Source: Candidatus Cryptobacteroides onthequi (GTDB lineage Bacteria; Bacteroidota; Bacteroidia; Bacteroidales; UBA932). From it: a stretch of DNA of 64,000 nucleotides. The notes beneath the pieces are model-generated. The model was not told the DNA's origin. It searched no databases and saw only the letters and a list, made by a program, of their open reading frames with translations. Below, piece after piece: positions 34,047 to 43,226 of the stretch (the stretch's first letter is position 1; the number at the start of each line of letters is the position of its first letter). The position numbers and the translations under genes are program-made. The stretch spans positions 1 through 64,000 of the forward strand of contig JAGHSA010000062.1 of the NCBI GenBank assembly GCA_018066125.1, in the 5' to 3' direction.

Positions 34047-37010
34047 CTAGAATTTGAGTCTGAGTGACAAGCCGTAGTAGAATGAAGGCACATATCCCGA
34101 TATCGACGAGTACTGCTGCGTCTTCGTAGAATAGATCTGACCGAGGTTGCGGAAGAAATTGTTGGCATAGAAGGATATGGATGCCAGATCTCCGATCTCC
34201 TTGGTCACGCTGAAATTGGCCGCAAAATATGGCGAGATCCAGTCGTCGCAGTATGTGTGGTTGACATTTGTCTTCTTGACAAGTCTGCAGAGGTTTGTGT
34301 AGAGGTCGGGATCATATGTCTTCGCCCACTTCAGACGCTCCAGGAAGTCCGTCTTGGTACTCATGTCGCCGAGAACCGTGTAATATTTCGGATATGTGAC
34401 GGCCATACGTCTCTGATTGTCGAAAGACCCGTCTTCACCCGGCAGATAATCCGACATGTCATCAATGCCATAAGTACGCACTTCGCCATCTGGGCCTTCG
34501 CTGTACGCCTTGGAATATGACATCAGCGTGCTCTCTATCTTGAGAGACATGATCAGGCGCACCTGAGGGATGTGCGTGGTGATGGTGACATTGTTCCTGA
34601 CGCTTCTGCTGTTCATTCCGTTGGCATTGCCGTAACCTCCCACATAGTAGCCGACAAAGCGGTATGGGTTGCGGTCCGTCATCGTCACGTCTGTAGGAGA
34701 GTACTGAGCCATGATGGTACTCAGAGCATCATACGAGTAAAACGTACCATCCACCCGTATGCTCGTGTTGAGAGGCCTGATCTTCTTGAAATCGACGATC
34801 CACTCGAGACCCATGCGTTTGACCGGGGAGATGGCATTCACTGCGACGCTGCGCGCGTACAGGGCTTCCTTTTCCCTGAACGGAAGGGTCTGACTGGCGT
34901 AGCCGGCACCTGAGACCGTCACGACTCCGGTATTGCGGTCAATCGAATACTCCCGCCTGTCGACGGGAATGACGACACCTGCAAGACTGCTCTGGTCGGT
35001 GTATCTGTAACTGTATGGATAGTAGTGTTCCTGGAATTCGTATGCCCTGAATGTGCGGTTGTCGAACAGGGCAAGAGACACGCTGTTGCCGGCAAGGTCG
35101 AATTCGATTCCGATCTCAGCCGAATGATTTCTCTGCCACACCAGCGCAGAATTGTATTCCAGACCGGTAGGTATGGAATAGTATCCTGTCGCTGCGGAAA
35201 TATCCTCACCCGAATCCGGATTGAACACGTTGATGTCGAGATAGCCCGGTTGAGGATAGAGCACCTCGAATGACGGCTGTTTCACAGCCACACCCCAGCC
35301 TGCGCGCAATGAAAGGGAGCGCAGGAAATCATCCTGATGTTCATTTTCAGAGATGACAGTGTATCTGGCGTTGAAGCGCGGTGAGAGACTGGTCGTGACC
35401 CCATATGCAGAGCCGGATATGACAGTCATGTCTGAACGGAGTCCGGCCATGACATTGAGATGTGTCGGACCCAGAGGTATGCCGATGTTTTCTTCAGCAA
35501 AGACGGCGATATTGTTCATCGACGGCACCTTGCTGAAATCATAAGGGCGGTATGTCGCTGAAGTGGCATAGTCTTCAGAGTATCTTCCATGTCCAAGGTT
35601 CTTGTCGGCATTCCAGTCCACTCCAGCCTTGACCTTGTTCATGACCGCTCCGAAACGCTTCGACCAATTGGATTTGAGAGTGATTTTCCATGAAAGTGGC
35701 TTGTCGTCAAAGCACATGACATTGTAGCGGGACTCTTTCGGGATGAGTATCACCGGGGCATCGGGATCGACCGCATATGGAACAGCCAGGTTGTATCCCT
35801 CTTCAGTGCCATGCAGGGCAACTTGGCTGAAACCTCCCTGTATGTAGCTTTTCGTCCGGCTCAGTCTGTCATTGTAATTGACTGAGCCATCGAACTGGAG
35901 ATTTGTGATCCAGCTCTTGTTCAGAAGCCACGATGCAGAGAAATTGCCTCGGAAGGAATTGTCCCTGGCTGTAGAGAATGTATTGGCGAGCAGATCCGGA
36001 TCCGACTCGGAGTTCATGCCGCCGATGTTGCCCGTCACACCTACGGAGAGTCTGAGAGGCATCTGTTCCAGTGCTCCCTTATTGTAGAAATCCGACCAGG
36101 TCAGAGACGCCTGGCGTCTGGTATAAGAGGTATAGGGAGAGCGCGGGTCGCTGTACGAGTTGGTATATTCCAGACTGCTGTTGAGCGTCCCCAGCGAGGC
36201 CTTTCCGGAAGATCGCGTGAGTTCAAAGCCTTTGCTCACCGACACCTGCTTTGTATTGGGGTTGGAAGTCATCGCCACGACGTACGGAGTCTTGCCTTTC
36301 TTGGTATTGACCTTGACAATGCCGGAACCGACATCACCGTATTCCACGGATGGTATTCCGGAAATGACCTCTACTGATTCGACATTGCCGGACGCAATGT
36401 TGTTGGTGGAGACTCCCTGGGTCCCCGAAAAGCTGGCGTTGTTCGATAGGCGGACGCCATCCACCTCGACGGCAGTGCTGAATGAAGCATTGCCTGATTC
36501 ACCCGCACCTCCCGCACGGATGCTGAATCTCTGAGCTGAGGTAAGGTTGCTGTTACGAGTCACGCCTCCCGGAAGAAGGCTTGAGACGTCAGTGACACTG
36601 AGGACCTGTACATGGTCCAATGCCGTACGGTCGATAGTCCTGGAAGTGCCGGCACCGCTCTCGTTCTCTTTTGCGGTGACAACGACGGTGTTGAGGGTCA
36701 GGTTGTCGAGGGACATCTTCAGCACCACGTCCTTTGCACTCCTGCGCAGGTCCAGTTCCTGTTCGAGGTCCACATACCCCAGACATGAGACCTTGACGAC
36801 ATGTCTTCCCGAAGGAATGTTACCGATCTGAAATCTGCCGTCGGCATCTGCAACAGCCCACTGTTCCGTCTGGGGAAGGAGGACTGTTGCGAATTCGACC
36901 GGCTTGCCGGTGGCGGCATCGGCAACCGTCCCCGACAATGAAACGCTCTGCGCCTTGAGACAGACGCAGAGCATTGAGGATAAAAGCAGTGTAAGTGCCT
37001 TTTTCAGCAT
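34047..37010 (-). CDS. TonB-dependent outer-membrane receptor
   Basis: A 987-residue receptor with a signal peptide (1-20, ending LKAQ). A carboxypeptidase-regulatory-like domain follows (about 22-105), with GRFQIGNIPSGRHVVKVSCLGY, then a linker TVVVTAKE. The plug (about 120-240) has VEVDGVRLSNNASF and GSGIVKVNTKKGK, and the barrel ends RLKF. Unlike the SusC-like protein at 6913 it lacks the SusC signature and has no SusD neighbour. Its partners are a DUF4876-type lipoprotein and a second barrel. The cargo could be a metal complex, peptide or surface polymer; the sequence does not decide. Confidence 0.9.
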   Translation of the reverse strand: MLKKALTLLLSSMLCVCLKAQSVSLSGTVADAATGKPVEFATVLLPQTEQWAVADADGRFQIGNIPSGRHVVKVSCLGYVDLEQELDLRRSAKDVVLKMSLDNLTLNTVVVTAKENESGAGTSRTIDRTALDHVQVLSVTDVSSLLPGGVTRNSNLTSAQRFSIRAGGAGESGNASFSTAVEVDGVRLSNNASFSGTQGVSTNNIASGNVESVEVISGIPSVEYGDVGSGIVKVNTKKGKTPYVVAMTSNPNTKQVSVSKGFELTRSSGKASLGTLNSSLEYTNSYSDPRSPYTSYTRRQASLTWSDFYNKGALEQMPLRLSVGVTGNIGGMNSESDPDLLANTFSTARDNSFRGNFSASWLLNKSWITNLQFDGSVNYNDRLSRTKSYIQGGFSQVALHGTEEGYNLAVPYAVDPDAPVILIPKESRYNVMCFDDKPLSWKITLKSNWSKRFGAVMNKVKAGVDWNADKNLGHGRYSEDYATSATYRPYDFSKVPSMNNIAVFAEENIGIPLGPTHLNVMAGLRSDMTVISGSAYGVTTSLSPRFNARYTVISENEHQDDFLRSLSLRAGWGVAVKQPSFEVLYPQPGYLDINVFNPDSGEDISAATGYYSIPTGLEYNSALVWQRNHSAEIGIEFDLAGNSVSLALFDNRTFRAYEFQEHYYPYSYRYTDQSSLAGVVIPVDRREYSIDRNTGVVTVSGAGYASQTLPFREKEALYARSVAVNAISPVKRMGLEWIVDFKKIRPLNTSIRVDGTFYSYDALSTIMAQYSPTDVTMTDRNPYRFVGYYVGGYGNANGMNSRSVRNNVTITTHIPQVRLIMSLKIESTLMSYSKAYSEGPDGEVRTYGIDDMSDYLPGEDGSFDNQRRMAVTYPKYYTVLGDMSTKTDFLERLKWAKTYDPDLYTNLCRLVKKTNVNHTYCDDWISPYFAANFSVTKEIGDLASISFYANNFFRNLGQIYSTKTQQYSSISGYVPSFYYGLSLRLKF

Positions 37011-37011
37011 A

Positions 37012-38403
37012 TTACTTCTTTGTGAATGTCACTGTTGTCGGGAACATCACTGACGGGATGTCGTCAAATGTCACAGGATCAGGGACTGCAGATTCAGCAA
37101 GCTTGGATGTAGCTGTATAGACTGAACCGTCTGAGAGTGTCACCTCGAATGTGAAATCGAGACTCAGGGCAGTAGCCCTGTCGCAGCATACGACAAACTT
37201 TGAAGTGATCATGTTGCCGGACTTCTTCGCTGTATAAGTGAGCTCGTTGACTGCTTCGCCGTTGAATTTACCTGCAGGGATGTCAAAGCTTGCGTTCTTG
37301 TATGCGATAGGACCGTTTGCCTTCACCTTGATGCCTGTAAGGCTGAGTGCGGAAGTCTCGTCAGGAAGCACGAGATACTGTGCTGCCTTGGAACTGTTGC
37401 AGACCATTGTATATGGGCACTCCATCTTGAGAGCTGCAGGCTCTGCTCCGACGCTGCTGACAGTTGTCTTTGCGTACTGGAAGATCCAGTCTGTAGGAAG
37501 GAACTGCTTGCCATAGTTGACAGCACCGGTTACATCCTGATGAGTGCAGTCCTTGACAGGGACGGCATTGAGCTTGGCACCGCTCACATATGGCATGTAC
37601 GCGTATACCTGATGCTCACCAGAAGTGAAGAGAGCTTCCTCTCCCTTTGCCTTGATGGCAGATACAGGCTCTGCAGTAGAGATGACATACATTCCCCAGT
37701 CATCGACCTGACCGGTTTTCTCCGGAGTGTACTCGAGGTTTTCCTGAGTGCCCGCGGCAGAGTTTACAAACACGCCGAAGACGTCAGTCGAAATGAATGA
37801 GATATACCTTGCGTGGTTTGCAGCCACTTCTGCCTGAAGTGCCATAGGCCCAGGAACCACGACCTCGCAAGTGGCAGTCTTTGAGCCTGCGCTTGCAGTG
37901 ATGGTGGCTGAACCAGCTGCCACTGCAGTGATGACACCATCAGCCACGGTAGCCACAGCAGCGTTTGAAGATGTCCATGTGACAGTCTTGTCTGTGGCGT
38001 CATCAGGTGTCACAGCAGCGGTGAGCTTGAGGGTTTCGCCTTTCTTGACGATCGCAGAAGTCTTGTCGAGGGTGATGCCTGTCACTTCTTTCGGAGCGAC
38101 TGTCACTGCGCAAGTGGCAGTCTTCTCACCTGCAGTTGCGGTGATGGCGGCATTACCGACCTTGACAGCCGTCACGACACCGTCTGCGACTGTAGCGACA
38201 GTATTATCAGACGAGCTCCAGGTAATGGTCTTGTCTGCAGCGTCATCAGGTGTGACAGCAGCATTGAGCTTCAATGTCTCGCCGATGACAAGAGTAGCCT
38301 GTGTCTTGTCGAGAGTGACAGATGCTACAGGAGTAGGTTCTTTTGTACAGCCGACTGCTGCAAGTATCAGTGCAGCAATGGCAAATCCTAAGTACTTTTT
38401 CAT
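37012..38403 (-). CDS. Big2-repeat, fimbrillin-like lipoprotein
   Basis: A 463-residue surface lipoprotein (lipobox AAVGC, Cys19). Two tandem bacterial Ig-like (Big2) domains cover about 26-110 and 111-192. Both carry KGETLKL or IGETLKL, then AAVTPDDA and NTVATVADGV or AAVATVADGV. The remaining 270 residues (from ARYISFISTDVFGVFV) resemble fimbrillin-type pilin subunits. It is the first gene of the operon, 1 bp before the TonB receptor gene, behind a full promoter and a leader of about 157 nt. Adhesion or glycan binding at the cell surface is likely but not shown. Confidence 0.75.
   Translation of the reverse strand: MKKYLGFAIAALILAAVGCTKEPTPVASVTLDKTQATLVIGETLKLNAAVTPDDAADKTITWSSSDNTVATVADGVVTAVKVGNAAITATAGEKTATCAVTVAPKEVTGITLDKTSAIVKKGETLKLTAAVTPDDATDKTVTWTSSNAAVATVADGVITAVAAGSATITASAGSKTATCEVVVPGPMALQAEVAANHARYISFISTDVFGVFVNSAAGTQENLEYTPEKTGQVDDWGMYVISTAEPVSAIKAKGEEALFTSGEHQVYAYMPYVSGAKLNAVPVKDCTHQDVTGAVNYGKQFLPTDWIFQYAKTTVSSVGAEPAALKMECPYTMVCNSSKAAQYLVLPDETSALSLTGIKVKANGPIAYKNASFDIPAGKFNGEAVNELTYTAKKSGNMITSKFVVCCDRATALSLDFTFEVTLSDGSVYTATSKLAESAVPDPVTFDDIPSVMFPTTVTFTKK
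37828..38330 (-). repeat. Tandem repeat encoding two Big2 domains
   Basis: The two Ig-like domains of the lipoprotein are encoded by adjacent units of about 250 bp that are alike at DNA level, for example in the segments for VTPDDA and VATVADGV. This points to a fairly recent internal duplication and a site where domain number could change by recombination. Confidence 0.6.
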
Positions 38404-38830
38404 GGATGTTTATGATTAAATATTAACAGTGTCCGCAATTTGATAAACAATCTTTGCCTTTTAACTATTCTTCCCGCATATTTATACAATACACAATCGC
38501 AGTCAAGCAGCTGACAAGCAATAAAAAATATGCAGATGCCAAAAATTCAATCGGCAAATTTCACGAGCAAAAGTACACAGAATGAGGGTTTTGGGCAAAT
38601 TTATCAATGAATAATTACACAAAATGCGATGTTTCAAGCAATCGCGCAAACATGTATATTCACGTAACCCTTTTACAATTAAACACTTGAAGAGACATCA
38701 TCACAACGCATGACAAAGACTGTCCTCCGGGTGGTGCAGGTCATGATCCAGAATGAAAAAGACAAAATATTGCCCCGGATGTTTCCAATCTGCGAATAAA
38801 TCAGTAAACTTGGATATCATTTTTCAAAAC
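38404..38830. other. Divergent regulatory region, 427 bp
   Basis: It contains the full minus-strand promoter of the surface operon, its leader of about 157 nt and the 57-bp element in front of proB. The sequence GGCAAATTT occurs on both sides of the minus promoter, starting at about 38553 and 38594, and could be an operator pair. I looked for but did not recognise a riboswitch or hairpin in the leader. No gene is supported here. Confidence 0.45.
38567..38599 (-). promoter_or_regulatory. Full promoter of the surface operon
   Basis: On the minus strand TTTG (38599..38596), a 20-bp spacer and TACTTTTGC (38575..38567) match the Bacteroidetes sigma-A consensus completely. Transcription would start near 38560, giving a leader of about 157 nt before the ATG at 38403. 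Confidence 0.8.
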
Positions 38831-38833
38831 ATG
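38777..38833 (+). repeat. 57-bp dispersed element, copy B, at the proB start
   Basis: It aligns without gaps to 28928-28984 (47 of 57 identical) and ends exactly at the proB ATG. It contains TTTC at 38782, a 19-bp spacer and TAAACTTG at 38805, which is a near-consensus promoter and would give a leader of about 12-15 nt. Confidence 0.7.
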
Positions 38834-39910
38834 GAAAGAGTAAAGAGAGTAGTGGTGAAAGTGGGCAGCAATGTGCTCACGAGAGAAGACGGCACCCTGG
38901 ATGTCACCAGGATGTCCTCGATTGTGGATCAGATAGCGAAACTGAGGAAAAACGGACTGGAGGTCATCCTGGTATCGTCAGGAGCCGTGGCCTGCGGGCG
39001 CAGCATGCTCAGATCGGCCTCCAGGCTTGACAGCGTGGAGCAGAGACAGCTTTTCTCAGCCATAGGTCAGGTCCGTCTGATCAACCTGTATTTCAATCTT
39101 TTCAAGGACTACGGCATCAGCATAGGACAGGTTCTCACCATGAAAGAGAACTTCGGCACGAGAATGCATTATCTCAACCAGCGCAGCTGCATGGAGGTGA
39201 TGCTCCAGAACAAAGTCATACCTGTCGTGAATGAGAATGATACGGTCAGTGTCACAGAGCTGATGTTCACCGACAATGACGAACTGTCCGGACTGGTCGC
39301 TTCCATGATGGATGCAGACACTCTCGTCATCCTCAGCAATATCGACGGCATCTACAACGGATCCCCCAAGAGCCAGAAGTCACAGGTCATCGAGACCGTC
39401 TCGCCTGAAGACGACCTATCGCAGTATATATCCACCCAGAAGAGCGGACTGGGCCGCGGCGGCATGATAACCAAATGCGGAATAGCACGAAAAGTCGCAG
39501 AAGAGGGCATCAGAGTCATCATTGCCAATGGCAAGCGCGAAAACATACTCACCGATCTCCTGCTCGGAAGCGAGTCTCCCGTGCACACGGAGTTTGTCCC
39601 GGCTGCCCACGGGGCATCCAGTGTGAAGAAATGGATAGCGCACAGCAGCGGATTCTCCAAGGGAAGCGTCATGATAGACGACAACGCCGTAAGGGCTTTG
39701 AAAGGCAAGGGCGCCGTCAGCCTGCTTCCGGTAGGTGTGACAGACATCATCGGAGAATTTGAAGAAGGCGACATCATCACCATAATGGACAGGAATTCCA
39801 AGCCGATAGCCATAGGCAGGGCATCATGCAGCAGCACTGTGGCCGCCGCGGAACTGGGCAGACACGACTGCAAGCCTCTCGTCCATTACGACTACCTTTC
39901 CCTCATCTAA
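38831..39910 (+). CDS. proB: Glutamate 5-kinase
   Basis: A 359-residue gamma-glutamyl kinase, the first enzyme of proline synthesis, which phosphorylates glutamate with ATP. It has an amino-acid-kinase domain (about 1-260) opening [14 protein letters not shown]. The motifs NENDTVSV and LSNIDGIY are present, as is the GRGGMITK loop. A C-terminal PUA domain (about 275-355) follows. The start is set at 38831 because the upstream in-frame stretch would give an abnormal 26-residue extension through the promoter-like element. proA follows after 14 bp. Feedback control by proline is usual in the family. Confidence 0.96.
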   Translation: MERVKRVVVKVGSNVLTREDGTLDVTRMSSIVDQIAKLRKNGLEVILVSSGAVACGRSMLRSASRLDSVEQRQLFSAIGQVRLINLYFNLFKDYGISIGQVLTMKENFGTRMHYLNQRSCMEVMLQNKVIPVVNENDTVSVTELMFTDNDELSGLVASMMDADTLVILSNIDGIYNGSPKSQKSQVIETVSPEDDLSQYISTQKSGLGRGGMITKCGIARKVAEEGIRVIIANGKRENILTDLLLGSESPVHTEFVPAAHGASSVKKWIAHSSGFSKGSVMIDDNAVRALKGKGAVSLLPVGVTDIIGEFEEGDIITIMDRNSKPIAIGRASCSSTVAAAELGRHDCKPLVHYDYLSLI

Positions 39911-39924
39911 ATCAGCCATCAGCC

Positions 39925-41163
39925 ATGAAAGAATTATTCTCAGCAGCAAAAGACGCATCATATGCAATAGCCGTCCTTCCGGACGCTGTCAGGAACCATG
40001 CACTCCGCAATGTGGCCGACGCCATTGAGGCACAGACGGATGCCTTGCTGAACGCCAACCGTGCCGATCTCGACCGGATGGAGCGGAGCAATCCCCTTTA
40101 CGACAGACTCATGCTCAGTGAAGGCAGGCTCCACGGCATTGCGGAGGACATGCGCAAGGTGGCATCACTCCCCTCGCCAGTGGGAAGGACGCTGGAGGAG
40201 CGCACTCTTCCCAACGGGCTCGAGCTCAGGAAAGTATCCGTGCCGTTCGGAGTGATCGGAATGATATATGAGGCCAGGCCCAATGTCACATTCGACGTGT
40301 TCTCACTCTGCTTCAAGAGCGGCAACGCATGCATACTCAAAGGAGGAAAGGACGCTGACAACTCCAACAGGGCTGCAATAGAGCTGATCCATGGCGTGCT
40401 CAGAGATATGGGTGTGCCGGTGGCGGCTGCCACCCTCCTGCCTTCCACCCATGAGGCCACGGCCGAGCTCCTGGGAGCGACAGGCTATGTCGACCTTGTG
40501 ATCCCACGGGGAGGCCGCAGACTCATCGACTTCGTGAGGGACAACGCAAAGGTTCCGTGCATCGAGACGGGAGCAGGAGTGGTAAACACATACTTCGACA
40601 GATACGGCGACCTCGGCATCGGAAGGGACATCGTCAACAACGCAAAGACCAGGCGCGTAAGCGTATGCAATGCTCTCGACTGCCTCATAGTGCACAGTGA
40701 AAGGCTCAACGACCTCGGTGAGCTGTGCGCCCCTCTTGCAGACAGCAGGGTCGAGATACTGGCTGATGACAGGGCATACAGTGCCCTTGAAGGAAAATAC
40801 CCATATCTTTCCCGCTGCAATGAAGATACTTTCGGGACAGAATTCATGGATTACAGGATGTCTGTCAAGACTGTGGACGGAATAGAAGGGGCTCTTGACC
40901 ACATAAGGCGCTTCGGGTCCGGGCACAGCGAAAGCATCATCACAGACAATGAAGAGAACGCCGCCCTGTTCCAGGCATCGGTCGATGCAGCATGCGTGTA
41001 TATCAACGCCCCTACGAGCTTTACCGACGGAGGCCAGTTCGGGCTCGGGGCCGAGATAGGCATCAGCACGCAGAAACTCGGGGCTAGAGGGCCGATGGGA
41101 CTCTGCGAGATCACATCCTATAAGTGGCTCATAAAGGGTCAGGGACAGATCAGGCCTGCATAG
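39925..41163 (+). CDS. proA: Gamma-glutamyl phosphate reductase
   Basis: A 412-residue aldehyde-dehydrogenase-fold enzyme that reduces gamma-glutamyl phosphate with NADPH to glutamate semialdehyde, the second step of proline synthesis. It shows the family segments [29 protein letters not shown] and [14 protein letters not shown], the last with the catalytic Cys. [18 protein letters not shown] lies near the C-terminus. Length is normal. The start at 39925 ([12 protein letters not shown]) fits other ProA proteins. Co-transcribed with proB; the third enzyme, proC, is not in the window. Confidence 0.96.
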   Translation: MKELFSAAKDASYAIAVLPDAVRNHALRNVADAIEAQTDALLNANRADLDRMERSNPLYDRLMLSEGRLHGIAEDMRKVASLPSPVGRTLEERTLPNGLELRKVSVPFGVIGMIYEARPNVTFDVFSLCFKSGNACILKGGKDADNSNRAAIELIHGVLRDMGVPVAAATLLPSTHEATAELLGATGYVDLVIPRGGRRLIDFVRDNAKVPCIETGAGVVNTYFDRYGDLGIGRDIVNNAKTRRVSVCNALDCLIVHSERLNDLGELCAPLADSRVEILADDRAYSALEGKYPYLSRCNEDTFGTEFMDYRMSVKTVDGIEGALDHIRRFGSGHSESIITDNEENAALFQASVDAACVYINAPTSFTDGGQFGLGAEIGISTQKLGARGPMGLCEITSYKWLIKGQGQIRPA

Positions 41164-41206
41164 AAAAGACATTCCATCCGGATTCCAGACATTTATCCCC
41201 AAGAAT

Positions 41207-41237
41207 TTTGGCTGATGCAAATATTGGAGTATATTTA
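41207..41237 (+). promoter_or_regulatory. Promoter of the racemase operon
   Basis: TTTG at 41207-41210, a 19-bp spacer and TATATTTA at 41230-41237 fit the consensus with one mismatch in the -7 element. It is 29 bp before the ATG at 41267 and probably drives the four genes to 46861. Confidence 0.65.
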
Positions 41238-41266
41238 AGAAATAAAGAGAAATCAATCACACTATC

Positions 41267-43225
41267 ATGAAAATAAGATCGATAATCCTGGCCCTCGGCA
41301 TGATATCAGCAATGTCATGCACCAAGTCAAACGAAGTGGTAATCTACGGCGGAAGCTCCGCCTGTGCCACTGCAGCCTGGTCTGCAGCTCAGAAAGGCAG
41401 CAAAGTGACAATCATCTGCCCCGATGTCACCATCGGAGGAATGACAACCGGAGGTCTCGGACAGACAGACATAGGCAACAAGCAGGCTGTCACCGGACTC
41501 TCACGCCAGTTCTACCGCAGGCTCGGTGAATACTATGGAAAGTTCGAGCAGTGGCTTTTCGAGCCTCATGTAGCTGAGAATATCCTGCTGAAATATCTTG
41601 ACCATCCGAATATCACAGTCATGCAGGGATGGTATCTCGACAGCGTGGAGAAGGAAGGCACACGCATCAGATCCATCACATGCACGACAGAGGACGGACA
41701 GAGCATGACACTTGCAGGAGACCAGTTCATCGACTGTACCTATGAGGGAGACCTCATGGCGAAGTCAGGTGTATCATATGTCGTCGGCCGCGAAGGCAAC
41801 GAGGTCTATGGAGAGACCTGGGACGGATGGCATATGCTCGACAAGCATCAGTTCCCTGACGGAGTCGATCCATACGTGATCCCCGGCAAGCCAGAAAGCG
41901 GCCTCCTCTGGGGCATCAGCGACCTCAAGCCGCATGAGACTGGCTCGGGAGATGATTATGTCCAGGCATACAACTACCGCATCTGCCTCACAGACGACCC
42001 TGACAATCTCATCCCTATCGAGCGTCCCGAGAACTACGATTCCACAAAATACGAACTTCTCGTGCGCGTTTTCGATGCCCAGAAAGACATGAGAGACATC
42101 AACCAGTACTTCATCTGGAGCAAGATGCCTAACCACAAGACAGACATCAACAACCGCGGTGCCTTCTCTACCGACATGATAGGCATGAACCACAGCTATC
42201 CTGAGGCTTCATGGCCTGAGCGCAGGGAGATACTCAAGGCGCACTATGACTACACCATCGGTCTTCTCTACTTCTACGCCACCGACCCGCGTGTACCGGA
42301 GGAGCTTCAGTCATACGTACGCAACTGGGGTCTTCCAAAGGATGAATACCTCCGCACCAACCACTGGACACACCAGCTCTATGTACGAGAGGCACGCCGA
42401 CTCGTCGGCGAATATGTAGCCACACAGGCTGACTGCGAGAACAAGGTGACCGACATCACGGACGGTATCGGATACGCTGCCTATCAGATGGACTCACACA
42501 ACACCGAGCGTCTTGTCATAGAGAAGGACGGCAAGATCATGGTCAAGAATGAAGGCGATGTGGAGAAACACGGCGGAATACCGTATCCTATCTCCTACAG
42601 GAGCCTCACCCCTAAGCGCAGTGAGTGTACCAATCTCCTCGTCCCTGTATGTCTATCCGCATCACACATCGCATACGGTTCCATCCGCATGGAGCCGGTA
42701 TTCCTCTGCATGGGTCAGGTCTGCGGTCTTGCCGCAAATATGGCCGGAACAGGTTCCGTTCAGGAAATAGACATCAAGGCTCTCCAGGACATCCTTCTCA
42801 ATGACCCGTACCTCGACGGCAGCGAGCCTGAGACAGTCATCGACGAGGATTCAGAGTACATCACAGGCAAGGACAACTGGACTGTGGCAAAGGGCGGATA
42901 CGGATTCACATATCTCAGGTATAACGGTGCACCGGAAGACAATCACCTCGCATACATGATTCCGGAGAAACTCGACGGAAAATACGACATCTATGCATTC
43001 CAGCAGAAACATGGCTGCCCTGTGACCACATTCACTGTCGAAATCGACGGCAAGAGCTCAAGCATAGACTTCGACCGCAGCAGCCTTCTCGTAGAGGGAC
43101 AGACAAATGGTGAATGGGTATCGCTCGGCACATATGACCTCAAGAAAGGTCTCGGAGGCAGAATCACCTTCACATCAGAGAGCGGCGATGTACACGCCGA
43201 TGCAGTGATCATCGTGAAGAAATGA
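41267..43225 (+). CDS. FAD-dependent oxidoreductase lipoprotein with C-terminal golvesin-like domain
   Basis: A 652-residue flavoprotein of the FAD_oxidored type with a lipoprotein leader (AMSC, Cys18). The FAD motif is atypical: EVVIYGGSSACATAAWSA replaces the classic GxGxxG with GGSSAC. IGGMTTGGLGQTD follows, then GDLMAKSGVSYVVGRE, and QVCGLAANMA near residue 490. The last 110 residues (from ITGKDNWTVAKGG) form a beta-rich module like the golvesin/Xly carbohydrate-binding domain. It heads an operon with an acyltransferase, a racemase-like lipoprotein and a BNR-type protein, with gaps of 1-4 bp. The substrate is unknown. Confidence 0.8.
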   Translation: MKIRSIILALGMISAMSCTKSNEVVIYGGSSACATAAWSAAQKGSKVTIICPDVTIGGMTTGGLGQTDIGNKQAVTGLSRQFYRRLGEYYGKFEQWLFEPHVAENILLKYLDHPNITVMQGWYLDSVEKEGTRIRSITCTTEDGQSMTLAGDQFIDCTYEGDLMAKSGVSYVVGREGNEVYGETWDGWHMLDKHQFPDGVDPYVIPGKPESGLLWGISDLKPHETGSGDDYVQAYNYRICLTDDPDNLIPIERPENYDSTKYELLVRVFDAQKDMRDINQYFIWSKMPNHKTDINNRGAFSTDMIGMNHSYPEASWPERREILKAHYDYTIGLLYFYATDPRVPEELQSYVRNWGLPKDEYLRTNHWTHQLYVREARRLVGEYVATQADCENKVTDITDGIGYAAYQMDSHNTERLVIEKDGKIMVKNEGDVEKHGGIPYPISYRSLTPKRSECTNLLVPVCLSASHIAYGSIRMEPVFLCMGQVCGLAANMAGTGSVQEIDIKALQDILLNDPYLDGSEPETVIDEDSEYITGKDNWTVAKGGYGFTYLRYNGAPEDNHLAYMIPEKLDGKYDIYAFQQKHGCPVTTFTVEIDGKSSSIDFDRSSLLVEGQTNGEWVSLGTYDLKKGLGGRITFTSESGDVHADAVIIVKK

Positions 43226-43226
43226 C

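Noticed and set aside
38404..38560. Possible riboswitch in the leader of the surface operon
   Set aside because: I could not find conserved boxes of cobalamin, TPP, SAM or other common riboswitches by eye.
38753..38830. 26-residue N-terminal extension of ProB
   Set aside because: It would place the promoter-like element inside the coding sequence, and ProB proteins begin at the [10 protein letters not shown] segment.
40303..41256. 317-codon open frame antisense to proA
   Set aside because: proA is certain on the plus strand, and the antisense translation has no recognisable fold.
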